Program-made: the position numbers and the translations under genes
Part shown: piece after piece, positions 8,496 through 16,466 of the stretch
Layout: every line of letters starts with the position of its first letter
Numbering within the stretch: position 1 is the stretch's first letter
NCBI GenBank assembly: GCA_964506325.1
Contig: CAZDLO010000069.1
Location: forward strand, 1 to 17,398
DNA from: CAINVV01 sp964506325
GTDB taxonomy: Bacteria > Bacteroidota > Bacteroidia > Bacteroidales > Prolixibacteraceae
Direction of reading: 5' to 3'
DNA: 17,398 nucleotides
Notes under the pieces: generated by a model
Told to the model about the DNA's origin: nothing
Database searches by the model: none
Seen by the model: only the letters and a program-made list of their open reading frames with translations

Positions 8496-8820
8496 GATAA
8501 TTGGATTATTTGTTTAGGGTACCTCCGGAAGTTATTTTTCGGTGCCATTGTATAAAACAAATATAATTATTAGGCTTTTATACTAATTTAACTTTGCAGA
8601 ATAATATTTACTAATCCGATTAAAAAAACAGAATTCAAAAATCTTAAAATCAAACCGAATAAATATTAACTTTAGATTCCTTACGTTATAGCTCAGTTTA
8701 AGTATTTATTAGTTACTATGGGCATCCCGAAAAACCTGTAATGGATATAATCATTTGAATGTTAATAATATAACTATTATAGATGTATTTGCTTCGTTTT
8801 ATCATTAAATCATTACTGAA
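8496..8820. promoter_or_regulatory. Divergent intergenic region with Bacteroidota-like -7 motifs
   Basis: This AT-rich gap lies between two divergent starts and must hold both promoters. A TAnnTTTG-type -7 motif occurs on the plus strand (TAACTTTG, 8589-8596) and another on the minus strand (TATATTTG, 8565-8558). Neither has a clear TTTG -33 box at the expected spacing, and the plus one would leave a 5' leader of more than 200 nt. No riboswitch or terminator hairpin was recognised. The positions are suggestions only. Confidence 0.3.
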
Positions 8821-10194
8821 ATGTCAAAAGGGGATTATTCCCGGAGAGAATTTGTAAAACAAAATTCTATTGCCGGACTAGGAACAGCAGTTTTCATGGG
8901 TGTGACACCAGCTCTTTTAGCCAATCATGCCACTTTTACAGGTACTCCAGCGATACTTGGAGGCCAGAAGTTAAGAACCAAAGAGTGGCCTCAATGGCCA
9001 ATTTGGGATCCTGCCACTGACGAAGAACTGATTATTAAAGTCCTTCGCAGCGGTAAATGGTCACGATCAAAGCTTGTAAGTGAGTTCGAAAAAAAATATG
9101 CTGAGTTGATTGGTGCCAAACGCTGTCTCGCTGTTGTTAATGGAACCAACGCTTTAATTGCTGCACTGGTTCAATTAGGTATTGGTGGAGGTGATGAAGT
9201 ACTCGTACCCCCTTATACTTTTATTGCAACGGTTGCTGCCATACTTCAAACAGGTGCAATGCCAATATTTGTAGACACCGATCCGGAGACATTCCAGATT
9301 GATCATGATAAGATTGAAAATAAAATTACAAATCGTACCAAAGCAATTCTGCCTGTTCATATTTTAGGACTGCCTGCTGATATGATAAAAATTATGGCGA
9401 TTGCAAGGAAACATAATCTTGTCGTAGTTGAAGATGCATGCCAGGCCTGGCTGGCTGAAATAGATCACAAGAAAGTGGGAACTTTCGGTAATGCAGGATG
9501 CTTCAGCTTCCAGAATTCTAAAAACATTTCTATCGGCGAAGGTGGAGCAATAGTAAGCGATGACGAAGAATTTATGGACAGGTGTAACTCTTACCACAGT
9601 TATGGCAATGCATATGGTTCTTTTAAAGGAGAAACTGGTTTCGGAACGATTATTGCGGGAACCAAACTTAAAATGACTGAATTCCAAGGTGCTATAGGGC
9701 TTGCTCAACTGAAGCGGGTGGAGGAACAGACAACCAAAAGAAATGTAAATGCAACATACTTAAGGGCGCAAATCGAAAAAATCCCGGGAATATTGCCTTA
9801 CAAATTCAACCAAAAGGTAACAAGGGCCGCTTTCCATCTTTTCCCGTTCCGTTACAAAAAAGAGGAGTTCAAAGGATTAACAAGAGATGAATTCCTTAAA
9901 GCACTTAATGCTGAAGGAATACCATGTGATGGAGGATATACAACCCTTAATAAAATGGTATTCCTGAAAAATGTGCTTAGAACGAAGAATTATCAATTGA
10001 TGTACCCCCCAGAAATGCTTGACTACAATAAGTATATGGAACGGAATCACTGTCCGGCAAATGACCAACTATGCGAAGAGGCAGTATGGTTTGGACAGAA
10101 TATGCTACTTGCTGAAAAATCCGATATGGATGATATTACTGCGGCAATTGAATTAGTTTATAAGAATGCTGATAAGATCAAAAAACTTAAATGA
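8821..10194 (+). CDS. DegT/DnrJ/EryC1/StrS-family PLP aminotransferase with Tat-like leader
   Basis: A 457-aa protein. Residues 1-40 carry SRREFVKQNSIAGLGTAV, a twin-arginine signal, followed by a full sugar-aminotransferase fold: SGKWSRSKLVSEFEKKYAEL, VVNGTNALIAAL (phosphate cup), PPYTFIATVAAIL, VVEDACQAW (D205, pyridine-N contact) and SFQNSKNISIGEGG with K234 as the expected Schiff-base lysine. Family members transfer an amino group to a keto-sugar, usually a nucleotide sugar in the cytoplasm. Here the leader implies export of the folded PLP enzyme. It stands alone on the plus strand, divergent from one Gfo/Idh gene and convergent with the DUF1080-HEAT pseudogene, so a 3-keto-sugar produced nearby is a plausible substrate. 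The catalytic residues are intact. No Shine-Dalgarno precedes the ATG. Confidence 0.93.
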   Translation: MSKGDYSRREFVKQNSIAGLGTAVFMGVTPALLANHATFTGTPAILGGQKLRTKEWPQWPIWDPATDEELIIKVLRSGKWSRSKLVSEFEKKYAELIGAKRCLAVVNGTNALIAALVQLGIGGGDEVLVPPYTFIATVAAILQTGAMPIFVDTDPETFQIDHDKIENKITNRTKAILPVHILGLPADMIKIMAIARKHNLVVVEDACQAWLAEIDHKKVGTFGNAGCFSFQNSKNISIGEGGAIVSDDEEFMDRCNSYHSYGNAYGSFKGETGFGTIIAGTKLKMTEFQGAIGLAQLKRVEEQTTKRNVNATYLRAQIEKIPGILPYKFNQKVTRAAFHLFPFRYKKEEFKGLTRDEFLKALNAEGIPCDGGYTTLNKMVFLKNVLRTKNYQLMYPPEMLDYNKYMERNHCPANDQLCEEAVWFGQNMLLAEKSDMDDITAAIELVYKNADKIKKLK

Positions 10195-10219
10195 TCTGTA
10201 GCGAAAAAAATAAAACCAA

Positions 10220-11147
10220 CTAATTATCTTTAATACCCAGCAGCCATTTGAAATAATTTACAGTTATCGGCGATGAAGTGTTTATAATGCTCTTCTTTAT
10301 TGCAATATTAACCACTCTTTTATCTTTTTTAGTGCATTTCAGATCTGAAACTTTCGAGACAAGATAAAAAAGAGTATGCCTGGCACCACTTTTTGCAACT
10401 GGATCATCACCTGACAACATCCCTATTAATGGTTGCAACATTTTTGCGCCAAGGTTTACGGCTGAAGCCTGAGCCACATCTCTAATCTGGATGCTTTTAT
10501 CTTAAAATCCTTTTACAACATAGTCTGGTTCTGTATCAAGATCTCGGATTTAAATATTACGGAATTTTGCAAACTGCCCTGGTTCTCCTTGGTTAGCCTG
10601 CAGACCTATGACTCCTAAAAAAGTTTGTTATCCATTGTATTCACAGTATCGAGGCTAGCTATTGTTGTATCTTTTTCATTAACCGATACAGTTATTGGAT
10701 TTCTATCACAATTAATTTCCATTTTATACCATACACCGGTGGTTTCATCTGGTCTGTGAATAGCAGCCACATGTCCGTATATTGACCGGCACAATGCATA
10801 TCATCTCTCCATGGTGTACAGGGGGCGAGCAATTGCGCCTTAAATCATGTTCCTTGATCAAAGGGTTAACACCTTATAAAAATTCCACTGTTACCTACCT
10901 CTGACAACATAAATTCGAAGCGAAGGAAAAAGTCACCATACATTTTATTTGCATAAAAATCATTATCATTTCCAAAACATCTGGTAATTAGTTCAGAATC
11001 AGAGATCTCAGAGCCTCCCGGCTTTTCAAGTGCCCAGTTTGTCAGGTCTTTCCCTTTAACAAGAGAGACAAAAGCTCCCTTGTTTTGCTCTGAACATGAT
11101 GCCACAAATAAAAATGCAATAACGCTGACAAGGATAATTTTTTATAA
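10220..11147 (-). pseudogene. Broken DUF1080-HEAT lipoprotein gene
   Basis: Read right to left, this was a lipoprotein (ILVSVIAFLFVASCSEQ, with Cys as lipobox) followed by DUF1080 (FVSLVKGKDLTNWALEKPGG, YGDFFLRFEFMLSEVGNSGI) and then HEAT repeats (AKMLQPLIGMLSGDDPVAKS). In between, pieces lie in other frames: LLAP.TPWRDDMHCAG, IYGHVAAI.RPDETTGVWYK, TVSVNEKDTTIASLD, GVIGLQANQGEPGQFAKF and IRDLDTEPDYVVKGF. Damage includes a lost start codon (TAA AAA where ATG is expected, near 11146), a stop after GIFIRC, a stop after DNKLF, TAA inside FRNI*IRDL, and a premature end of the HEAT part at 10220. It follows the intact oxidoreductase at 11173 by about 26 bp, mirroring the oxidoreductase-DUF1080 pairing at 5272-531. 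Confidence 0.82.
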
Positions 11148-11172
11148 TACCTATTAATCAATAAGTTGCAAA

Positions 11173-12462
11173 TTATTCAGGTAATAACCATGGAGACCTG
11201 TATTTTCTTGATAATAGATAATTCGCTGCATCATCTCCAATGAACTTTTCTGTCTGACTATCCCATTCCAATTTCCTTTTAAGTCGGAATGATATCATTG
11301 CCAGATGCATAGGAAGTGTCAATTCCCGGGCATATATCAGATTACTTTCGGGTGGGTTTCGTGATTTTACAGCATCAATAAAACTACGCTGATGTCCTGG
11401 GGACCGTACTAATGACTTTGGAACTTCAGGAATATCGCTCATAACCTCATTTCCGATACGGATTATGCACGTTTCGTAATCGCATGTCAAAGTGCCGTTT
11501 GTGCCTTCAAAATGTGCTCCAATAGACATTTTATCAACCCCCTGAACAGAAGGTGGTGCCGAAGTCCAATAGACATCAAGGTCTTTAAATTTAAAATCTA
11601 CATCGATCCATTTTGGTGTATCTGAAATACCATCGTGAGATCTGTCACCTCTGCTCTCTATACTATGCAGTCCTTCAGGATGAATCGACATAAACATTAT
11701 ATCTGCTATATGACACCAGAAGTCTGCAAAAACTCCTCCTGAATAATCTAGGAAATGGCGGAATTTTTGAAAACGTATCGGAGTATATTCCACAAAAGGC
11801 GCCGGGCCCAGCCACATATTCCAGTCAAGACTAGCAGGTGGATTTTCAGATGGAGGAAATCCGAGACTTGGAGATCCACCCTGTTTCCACAGACGCACAG
11901 TATGAATTTTCCCCAGTTTACCTGACTGAATTATTTCAGTCACACGATGATAATTCTCTCCAGCATGTATCTGTGTTCCTAACTGGAAAATAGAGTTATG
12001 GTTTTTCAGACTTCTTAACATTGCTTGTCCCTCTTCGACACAATATGAAAGTGGTTTCTCACCATAAACATCTTTACCTGCCTGAAAAGCCATTATGGCT
12101 ATTAATGCATGCCAATGGTCAGGTGTGGCGCAAGTAATTACATCAATATCTTTCCTGTCAAGTATATGCCTGAAATCTGTGTAAGTATCAGCTTTGGCAT
12201 TCTGATTTAATGAAACAAGACGTTTATTTGTCTTTTCCAATCTGACTTTATCAACATCGCAAAGTGCAACAATTTCAACATCAGATAATTCATTGAACCA
12301 GCCGAGATGTTCGTTCCCCATGCTTCCAAGTCCAATATGACCAACTCTAACTTTGTCGCTGGGTGCAATATTTCTGAAAGTACCAGAAAGCAGAGGTAAG
12401 CCTAATATCCCAAGTGCAGTATTATTAATAAATCTGCGCCTGTCAATTTTTTTGTTTTTCAT
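11173..12462 (-). CDS. Tat-exported Gfo/Idh/MocA family oxidoreductase
   Basis: A 429-aa oxidoreductase starting at ATG 12462. Tat leader: KIDRRRFINNTALGILGLPL. Rossmann motif GLGSMG is at about 44-49, followed by VALCDVD; the EKP lysine is K136 (YGEKPLS); the C-terminal domain has WNMWLGPAP, FLDYSGGVFADFWCH (conserved His H251) and ends SRKYRSPWLLPE. All hallmark residues are present and no lesion is seen, making it one of the few clean genes in this part. It lies 71 bp after the propeller gene and about 26 bp before the DUF1080-HEAT pseudogene, so the three formed one operon. Its reaction is expected to be NAD(P)-linked oxidation or reduction of a sugar hydroxyl in the periplasm; the substrate cannot be read. 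Confidence 0.93.
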   Translation of the reverse strand: MKNKKIDRRRFINNTALGILGLPLLSGTFRNIAPSDKVRVGHIGLGSMGNEHLGWFNELSDVEIVALCDVDKVRLEKTNKRLVSLNQNAKADTYTDFRHILDRKDIDVITCATPDHWHALIAIMAFQAGKDVYGEKPLSYCVEEGQAMLRSLKNHNSIFQLGTQIHAGENYHRVTEIIQSGKLGKIHTVRLWKQGGSPSLGFPPSENPPASLDWNMWLGPAPFVEYTPIRFQKFRHFLDYSGGVFADFWCHIADIMFMSIHPEGLHSIESRGDRSHDGISDTPKWIDVDFKFKDLDVYWTSAPPSVQGVDKMSIGAHFEGTNGTLTCDYETCIIRIGNEVMSDIPEVPKSLVRSPGHQRSFIDAVKSRNPPESNLIYARELTLPMHLAMISFRLKRKLEWDSQTEKFIGDDAANYLLSRKYRSPWLLPE

Positions 12463-12533
12463 AATTAGTAGTACTATTTGGAATTCATAAATTATAGTTG
12501 ATTAAGCTTCAAATAAAGAACAAAATACGAAAA

Positions 12534-14803
12534 TTAAAACGATGGCCGTGGAGGTCCATTATAAGGTTTTGCCCCAAAACGTTGTCCGGTTCTTTTATTT
12601 ACAGAAATCAATTCCGGATTATTAGTGGTAGGTGGCTGAATAAATCCATGATAACGTCCCATCCAGAAATCTCTCAAAAATGCTGTTGGCTCCTTAACAA
12701 CATTCCCATTGGCGCCTCCATCCAGAACAGTAGGACTTGAAGATTCTCGCGGTGAAAACACCCTAATTTTCCCCTCATACGAATAGTAACCTGATTCCAA
12801 AAATAAATCGTCGCGAAGTGAATTCTGGAAATTGTATTCAGCACAATCTAATTTGCATTCGCGCAAATATTTCACCGATTGTTCCAGTTCACAATCGTTT
12901 CCGGTTATTGCTCCATACGAAAAATTGAACCATGGAGAATGCTCCATCCTTTTTACTTCCCAGGTACGTTCAAGGCTGCGAAGATAAATCGACCGAAAGT
13001 TCGGATCATCGGTGTACCGAAATAATGTATTATAGGTTTCAAAAGCTAGATTATCATCCCACGGCATAACAATTTCAGGAGGGAAAACATTTTTCTGGCG
13101 TAAAGTGTTCTGATGATAACCCCAATCAATCAGCTGTTGATAACCAGCCTTGAATTTATCATCTCCTGTTATGGATAGCGCAGTCTGCATATACATTAAA
13201 GCTTCCATGCCATTGAGCCCGCGGCCGGCATATCCGTAAGAACGAAGAAGATATTCAGGATTCCATCGCCCCCATCGTGTTGGTTTTCCGTCCATATCGT
13301 TCAGAACCCAGCCGTTATCCTTGATATAGGTAGCTATCCTCTTCAAATGTTCTTTCGCCATTTCTTTCTCTTTACCCTCTGCCACCAAATCGTAAAACAA
13401 CGACACGGCATAAAAATGGGCGTCAACTTCATCACTGGAGGTATCACCTTTCCAGAACCACTTGCCATCCTTTGTAGGATACCATTTTGCAGGTAAACCG
13501 CCTGAACCCTGACGCCCCATTTCATCCTTATCCGCAGTTGTCGACCATATTGAGCGGGCAAAAAATCCGTCAATCGGAGTAATGCGCTCCAGCCAAATCA
13601 TTGCATTAAAAGATTCCACAGCTTCTTTTCGTACAGCTTTGTCGCCGGTTACAGCATATTTGTAACACATGGCCGCAAGGTAGGTGGCAGTATGCCCTCC
13701 GTCGTTATCACTAACTTCTCTTACCCATTCACCGTCCTTTTTATAAAGTTTATGTATAAATCCGAGCCTTTTGTGCCCCCATTCTTCAATGTGACGTTCG
13801 TAAAAAGAAGCTTTTTTCAGCAAGGTGTAAGGCTCATACCGGATTATACCAACCCCTTTGTCAGTTGCGATATATACAGCATTATCGCTTACAGCAATAT
13901 CATTCACATGATCTCCGGGTAACCATTGATCGGCTCCGAAATAATGCCAGTCGTTTTTTAACATACGAACTGCCCCTTTAGTTGTCCCAATCCAAATATC
14001 ACCATCAAAACCTTTCTCAAGGCAGGTAGTATTCTCCACGGGAAGTCCATCAATCCCTTTAAGAGTAGAAAGGGCGGCTCCTCGCAAAACAGCTAAACCT
14101 TTATCGGTGCTTATATACATCCTGTTTCCAAAGCTGAGCATATCATTTGTATTTTTTGAAGGAAGGGTACCCCAGTCGATAAAATCCTTGTTTACAACCT
14201 TTCCGTCGAACAGAATAAGTTTCCCCTATATGATTCTATCCGGGTAATAGGACCAATCCTGACAGGCTCTGCATGAATCTGGGATCCATCTTCCATCAAC
14301 ATTGTAAAATCGCTCGTGTTATAGCCACCTGCAGGTTTAATTGATACGAACTTATCATTTTCCAGACGAAAAACCTCTCCTTTTGTAGCCCCATGAAGGA
14401 TTCCCTGATGAACACAAATATCCACATATTCCTGATTATCTATTTTTTGCCAATTATTGTTTTTCAATCTGTAGATACCATCTTTAGCAAGGGCCCAAAG
14501 ATCTGCATTCGCAGAAATAATCCTTTTTACTCCAACCGGGGCATTTTTTTCAATTATTAAATTGTCGTTTTCGAGTAACCAGATTTTTTCATCAAGAGCA
14601 ACAAAGCATCTGCCATTAAACACAGCAATGCCTTGAACCGGTTTCTCTGTATCTATTTTTTTTGCAATCTCCTGTAAATAAATATCATCCTGTTGTGGTT
14701 TCCACAAATGTTGTGACGGCTTGTACAGATCCTGAGCAATAAGAGATTCTGGTAGAATACTCAGCAACAGGACTGTTGTTAATAAGTAAATTCTTGATTT
14801 CAT
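12534..14803 (-). pseudogene. Secreted propeller plus alpha-helical (six-hairpin-like) protein, one frameshift
   Basis: Two frames join into one protein of about 756 aa. The first (14803-14192) has a Sec signal (RIYLLTTVLLLSILPESLIA) and short beta-propeller blades (KIWLLENDNLIIE, DGIYRLKNNNWQKI, GEVFRLENDKF). The frame changes at about 14219-14223, where restoring one A in GGGGAAAC gives RGKLILFDGKVV and continues into WIGTTKGAVRMLKNDW and YIATDKGVGIIRYE, typical Reg_prop blades. From about residue 300 an alpha-helical region begins (GGHTATYLAAMCYKYAVTGD, DEVDAHFYAVSLFYDLVAEG, GRGLNGMEALMYMQTAL, WFNFSYGAITGNDCEL), resembling (alpha/alpha)6 glycosidase or lyase barrels. A carbohydrate-active role is likely but no family number can be given. 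There is only one lesion, so a sequencing error is possible. It heads the operon with the oxidoreductase at 12462. Confidence 0.8.
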
Positions 14804-15107
14804 AATGTTAGATTTTATTAATTCATGGGGGATAGGGGAATTTATCTTTAAGCTATTGATTAAAAAAAAGCATAACCGGGTAATCGATTTTTTTAATTGA
14901 ATCTAATTTCCAATATTTTTAAAATTCATTGAATCTAAAGATACTTTTTTTTAGCAATTTTATCTTATCTATCTGATTTTAAATTTTTTAAATATTTAGA
15001 GGAATAGCTTGGTGGCAACGGAATAGATTGCAGTTTAAATCCATCAATCCAATAATCAAAGAAGTAATGATGCAACATCATAGTAAATGTTGTCACGGTT
15101 AAAACTA
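14804..15107 (-). promoter_or_regulatory. Upstream region of the propeller operon with 11-bp direct repeats
   Basis: No gene is seen here. The AT-rich leader of the minus-strand operon contains two exact copies of TTAGATTCAAT (minus strand; plus coordinates 14896-14906 and 14928-14938) spaced 32 bp, about three helical turns, with long A/T runs around them. Such spacing suits a dimeric regulator, but no regulator gene is present in the window. No good -33/-7 pair was found. Confidence 0.25.
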
Positions 15108-15299
15108 AGAGACTGTTTAAATTTTTAAAATAGAAATATAAAATGCCTTTTAATAGCACCCATTGGCTCTCTGAAATGTCTGATGAATAGTGCTTCATAT
15201 GTCTTTACAGTTTGAAAACCAGTAAGACAATGATTTTTATTCAACTATATAACTGGCAATCAACAAATTATCATAATTTTTAAAAATTAAACAGTCTCT
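15108..15299 (-). mobile_element. Internally deleted IS5-family element (MITE-like), 192 bp
   Basis: Long inverted repeats bound it: AGAGACTGTTTAAATTTTT at 15108-15126 and, on the other strand, AGAGACTGTTTAATTTTTA starting at 15299. Inside, on the minus strand, an ATG at 15198 begins MKHYSSDISESQWVLLKG, the start of IS5-type transposases; after about 20 residues the frame runs straight into the opposite terminal repeat. So the element kept both ends and the transposase start but lost the rest. Flanks read TA on both sides, a possible 2-bp target duplication. It could only be moved by a full-length relative elsewhere. Confidence 0.72.
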
Positions 15300-15334
15300 T
15301 AGCCTAAAATTTATTTTATTTCTCGACTCAAATA

Positions 15335-15700
15335 GTTTTCATTCTGCTGGAAATCGCTTCAAAAATCAGAACTTAGTGGAAGCCATTATGCCGTACCCTG
15401 TAATGAACTTGATAAGTGGCTAAAATTAAAGAAGAATAAAAAAGGACCTGATTCAATATATAGCCTACAGGGTATGCTTACCTTAATATTTTTGAGTCAA
15501 AGGTGGGTGGCTCAGATAAGAAATTATTTCTCCACCTGCACGGCAATATTCAGTTTCAGATGTTTTGTGGTATATTTCCTGGCACTGGCAAGTTGCTAAT
15601 TGCAGGATAATCAGTGAAATACTGTTTGAATTTTCCAAATAAATTGATTTCAAGGCACTTCAAGGTGTTTTAGCTGGCTACTGAAAATCCCTCTGACATA
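15335..15700 (+). pseudogene. N-terminal fragment of a second DDE-type transposase
   Basis: Plus-strand pieces in changing frames resemble the N-terminal region of a large Bacteroidota transposase: QKSELSGSHYAVPCNELDKW, GPDSIYSLQGMLTLIFLS, then after a frame change SKVGGSDKKLFLHLHGNIQF and QMFCGIFPGTGKL, then RIISEILFEFSK, stop, and IDFKALQGVLAGY. There are at least two frame changes and two stops, and the fragment ends before any catalytic motif. It abuts the IS5-like remnant and lies downstream of the convergent 15759 gene. The family call is from pattern memory and less certain than the other two elements. Confidence 0.5.
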
Positions 15701-15731
15701 GTTTTACTTTTGATTTTCTGACATAGTTTTA
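15693..15731. repeat. 14-bp direct repeat, period 25
   Basis: CTGACATAGTTTTA occurs at 15693-15706 and again at 15718-15731, separated by 11 bp of T-rich sequence. It lies between the transposase fragment and the stop of the minus-strand gene at 15759, so it may be an IS end remnant or a small tandem duplication. No hairpin is formed. Confidence 0.6.
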
Positions 15732-15758
15732 TGAGATAATATCCATGGTCAAATAAAT

Positions 15759-16457
15759 CTACTTCCAGAAAATTTTGGGTTTTGGCTTAACCACTGAGAT
15801 GTTTATTTCATCAAGAATACTAGTAGCTGTAGTTATGCCTTTTAAGGGTTGGGTGATTATTTCTTCTGCATCCCCCAGCGTTGTCATACCAAGAATGGTG
15901 GGTTTAATAAGCCTCCCTATTTTTGAAGTTATTTCTGCTCTATAAAGTATAGCTGGCTGTCCCGACAGATATTTATCGGCATCGTTTTCTTCTAATCTGT
16001 TGCCCGGGTAATGCTCATTAAAATCGCCGGCAAGATTAACTTCGATCCAACATATCCATTTGCTATCCGGGACTAAATCAGCCTTTGCAGTAAAATATCC
16101 GGGTTTAGGTGTAGCTCCGGAATACCCATCGACATTGTCACTATAGATTCCTGATTTAGTTTTAGTTTTCTGAATTTCAAACCATTTTGGCAGTGCAACC
16201 GGAACTTCAGCTTTCCCTTCCCAATCACCTTCTGCAGCACGCCTGGTAACATATACCGCTCTTATTTCACCATTTTCAGGATTTTCGAGCCAGATAGCAA
16301 ATGTTGGAGATTCACCAAAACCAGATTCCTGAACCAGCTTTTTGTTTATATGTATCCTGATTTCCAGGTCGGTTTTACCCCAGGTATTGGCAAAAGCATA
16401 TAATATTAATATTATTAACAGGGCACTGCCTGAGCCAATAAATATTTTCATCTTCAT
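15759..16457 (-). CDS. Membrane-anchored protein resembling DUF2271-type exported proteins
   Basis: A 232-aa protein from ATG 16457 (a TTG codon precedes it; another ATG is at 16451). One N-terminal hydrophobic segment (IFIGSGSALLIILILYAFA) is a signal anchor or uncleaved signal; the rest is periplasmic. The body has TFAIWLENPENGEIRAVYVT, VALPKWFEIQ, NVDGYSGATPKPGYF, WICWIEVNLAGDFNEHYP and GQPAILYRAEI. This order (WLE.P.G..R..YVT, then ALP.W, then D.Y[ST]GATP, then E.N...D.NE) is what I recall from DUF2271-like exported proteins. The DGYSGAT stretch resembles the FMN attachment motif used by ApbE but may be structural. It begins 9 bp after the oxidoreductase stop, so the two genes are co-transcribed. 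The function is unknown; a link to extracytoplasmic redox chemistry is inference. Confidence 0.65.
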   Translation of the reverse strand: MKMKIFIGSGSALLIILILYAFANTWGKTDLEIRIHINKKLVQESGFGESPTFAIWLENPENGEIRAVYVTRRAAEGDWEGKAEVPVALPKWFEIQKTKTKSGIYSDNVDGYSGATPKPGYFTAKADLVPDSKWICWIEVNLAGDFNEHYPGNRLEENDADKYLSGQPAILYRAEITSKIGRLIKPTILGMTTLGDAEEIITQPLKGITTATSILDEINISVVKPKPKIFWK

Positions 16458-16466
16458 CAAAACAGA

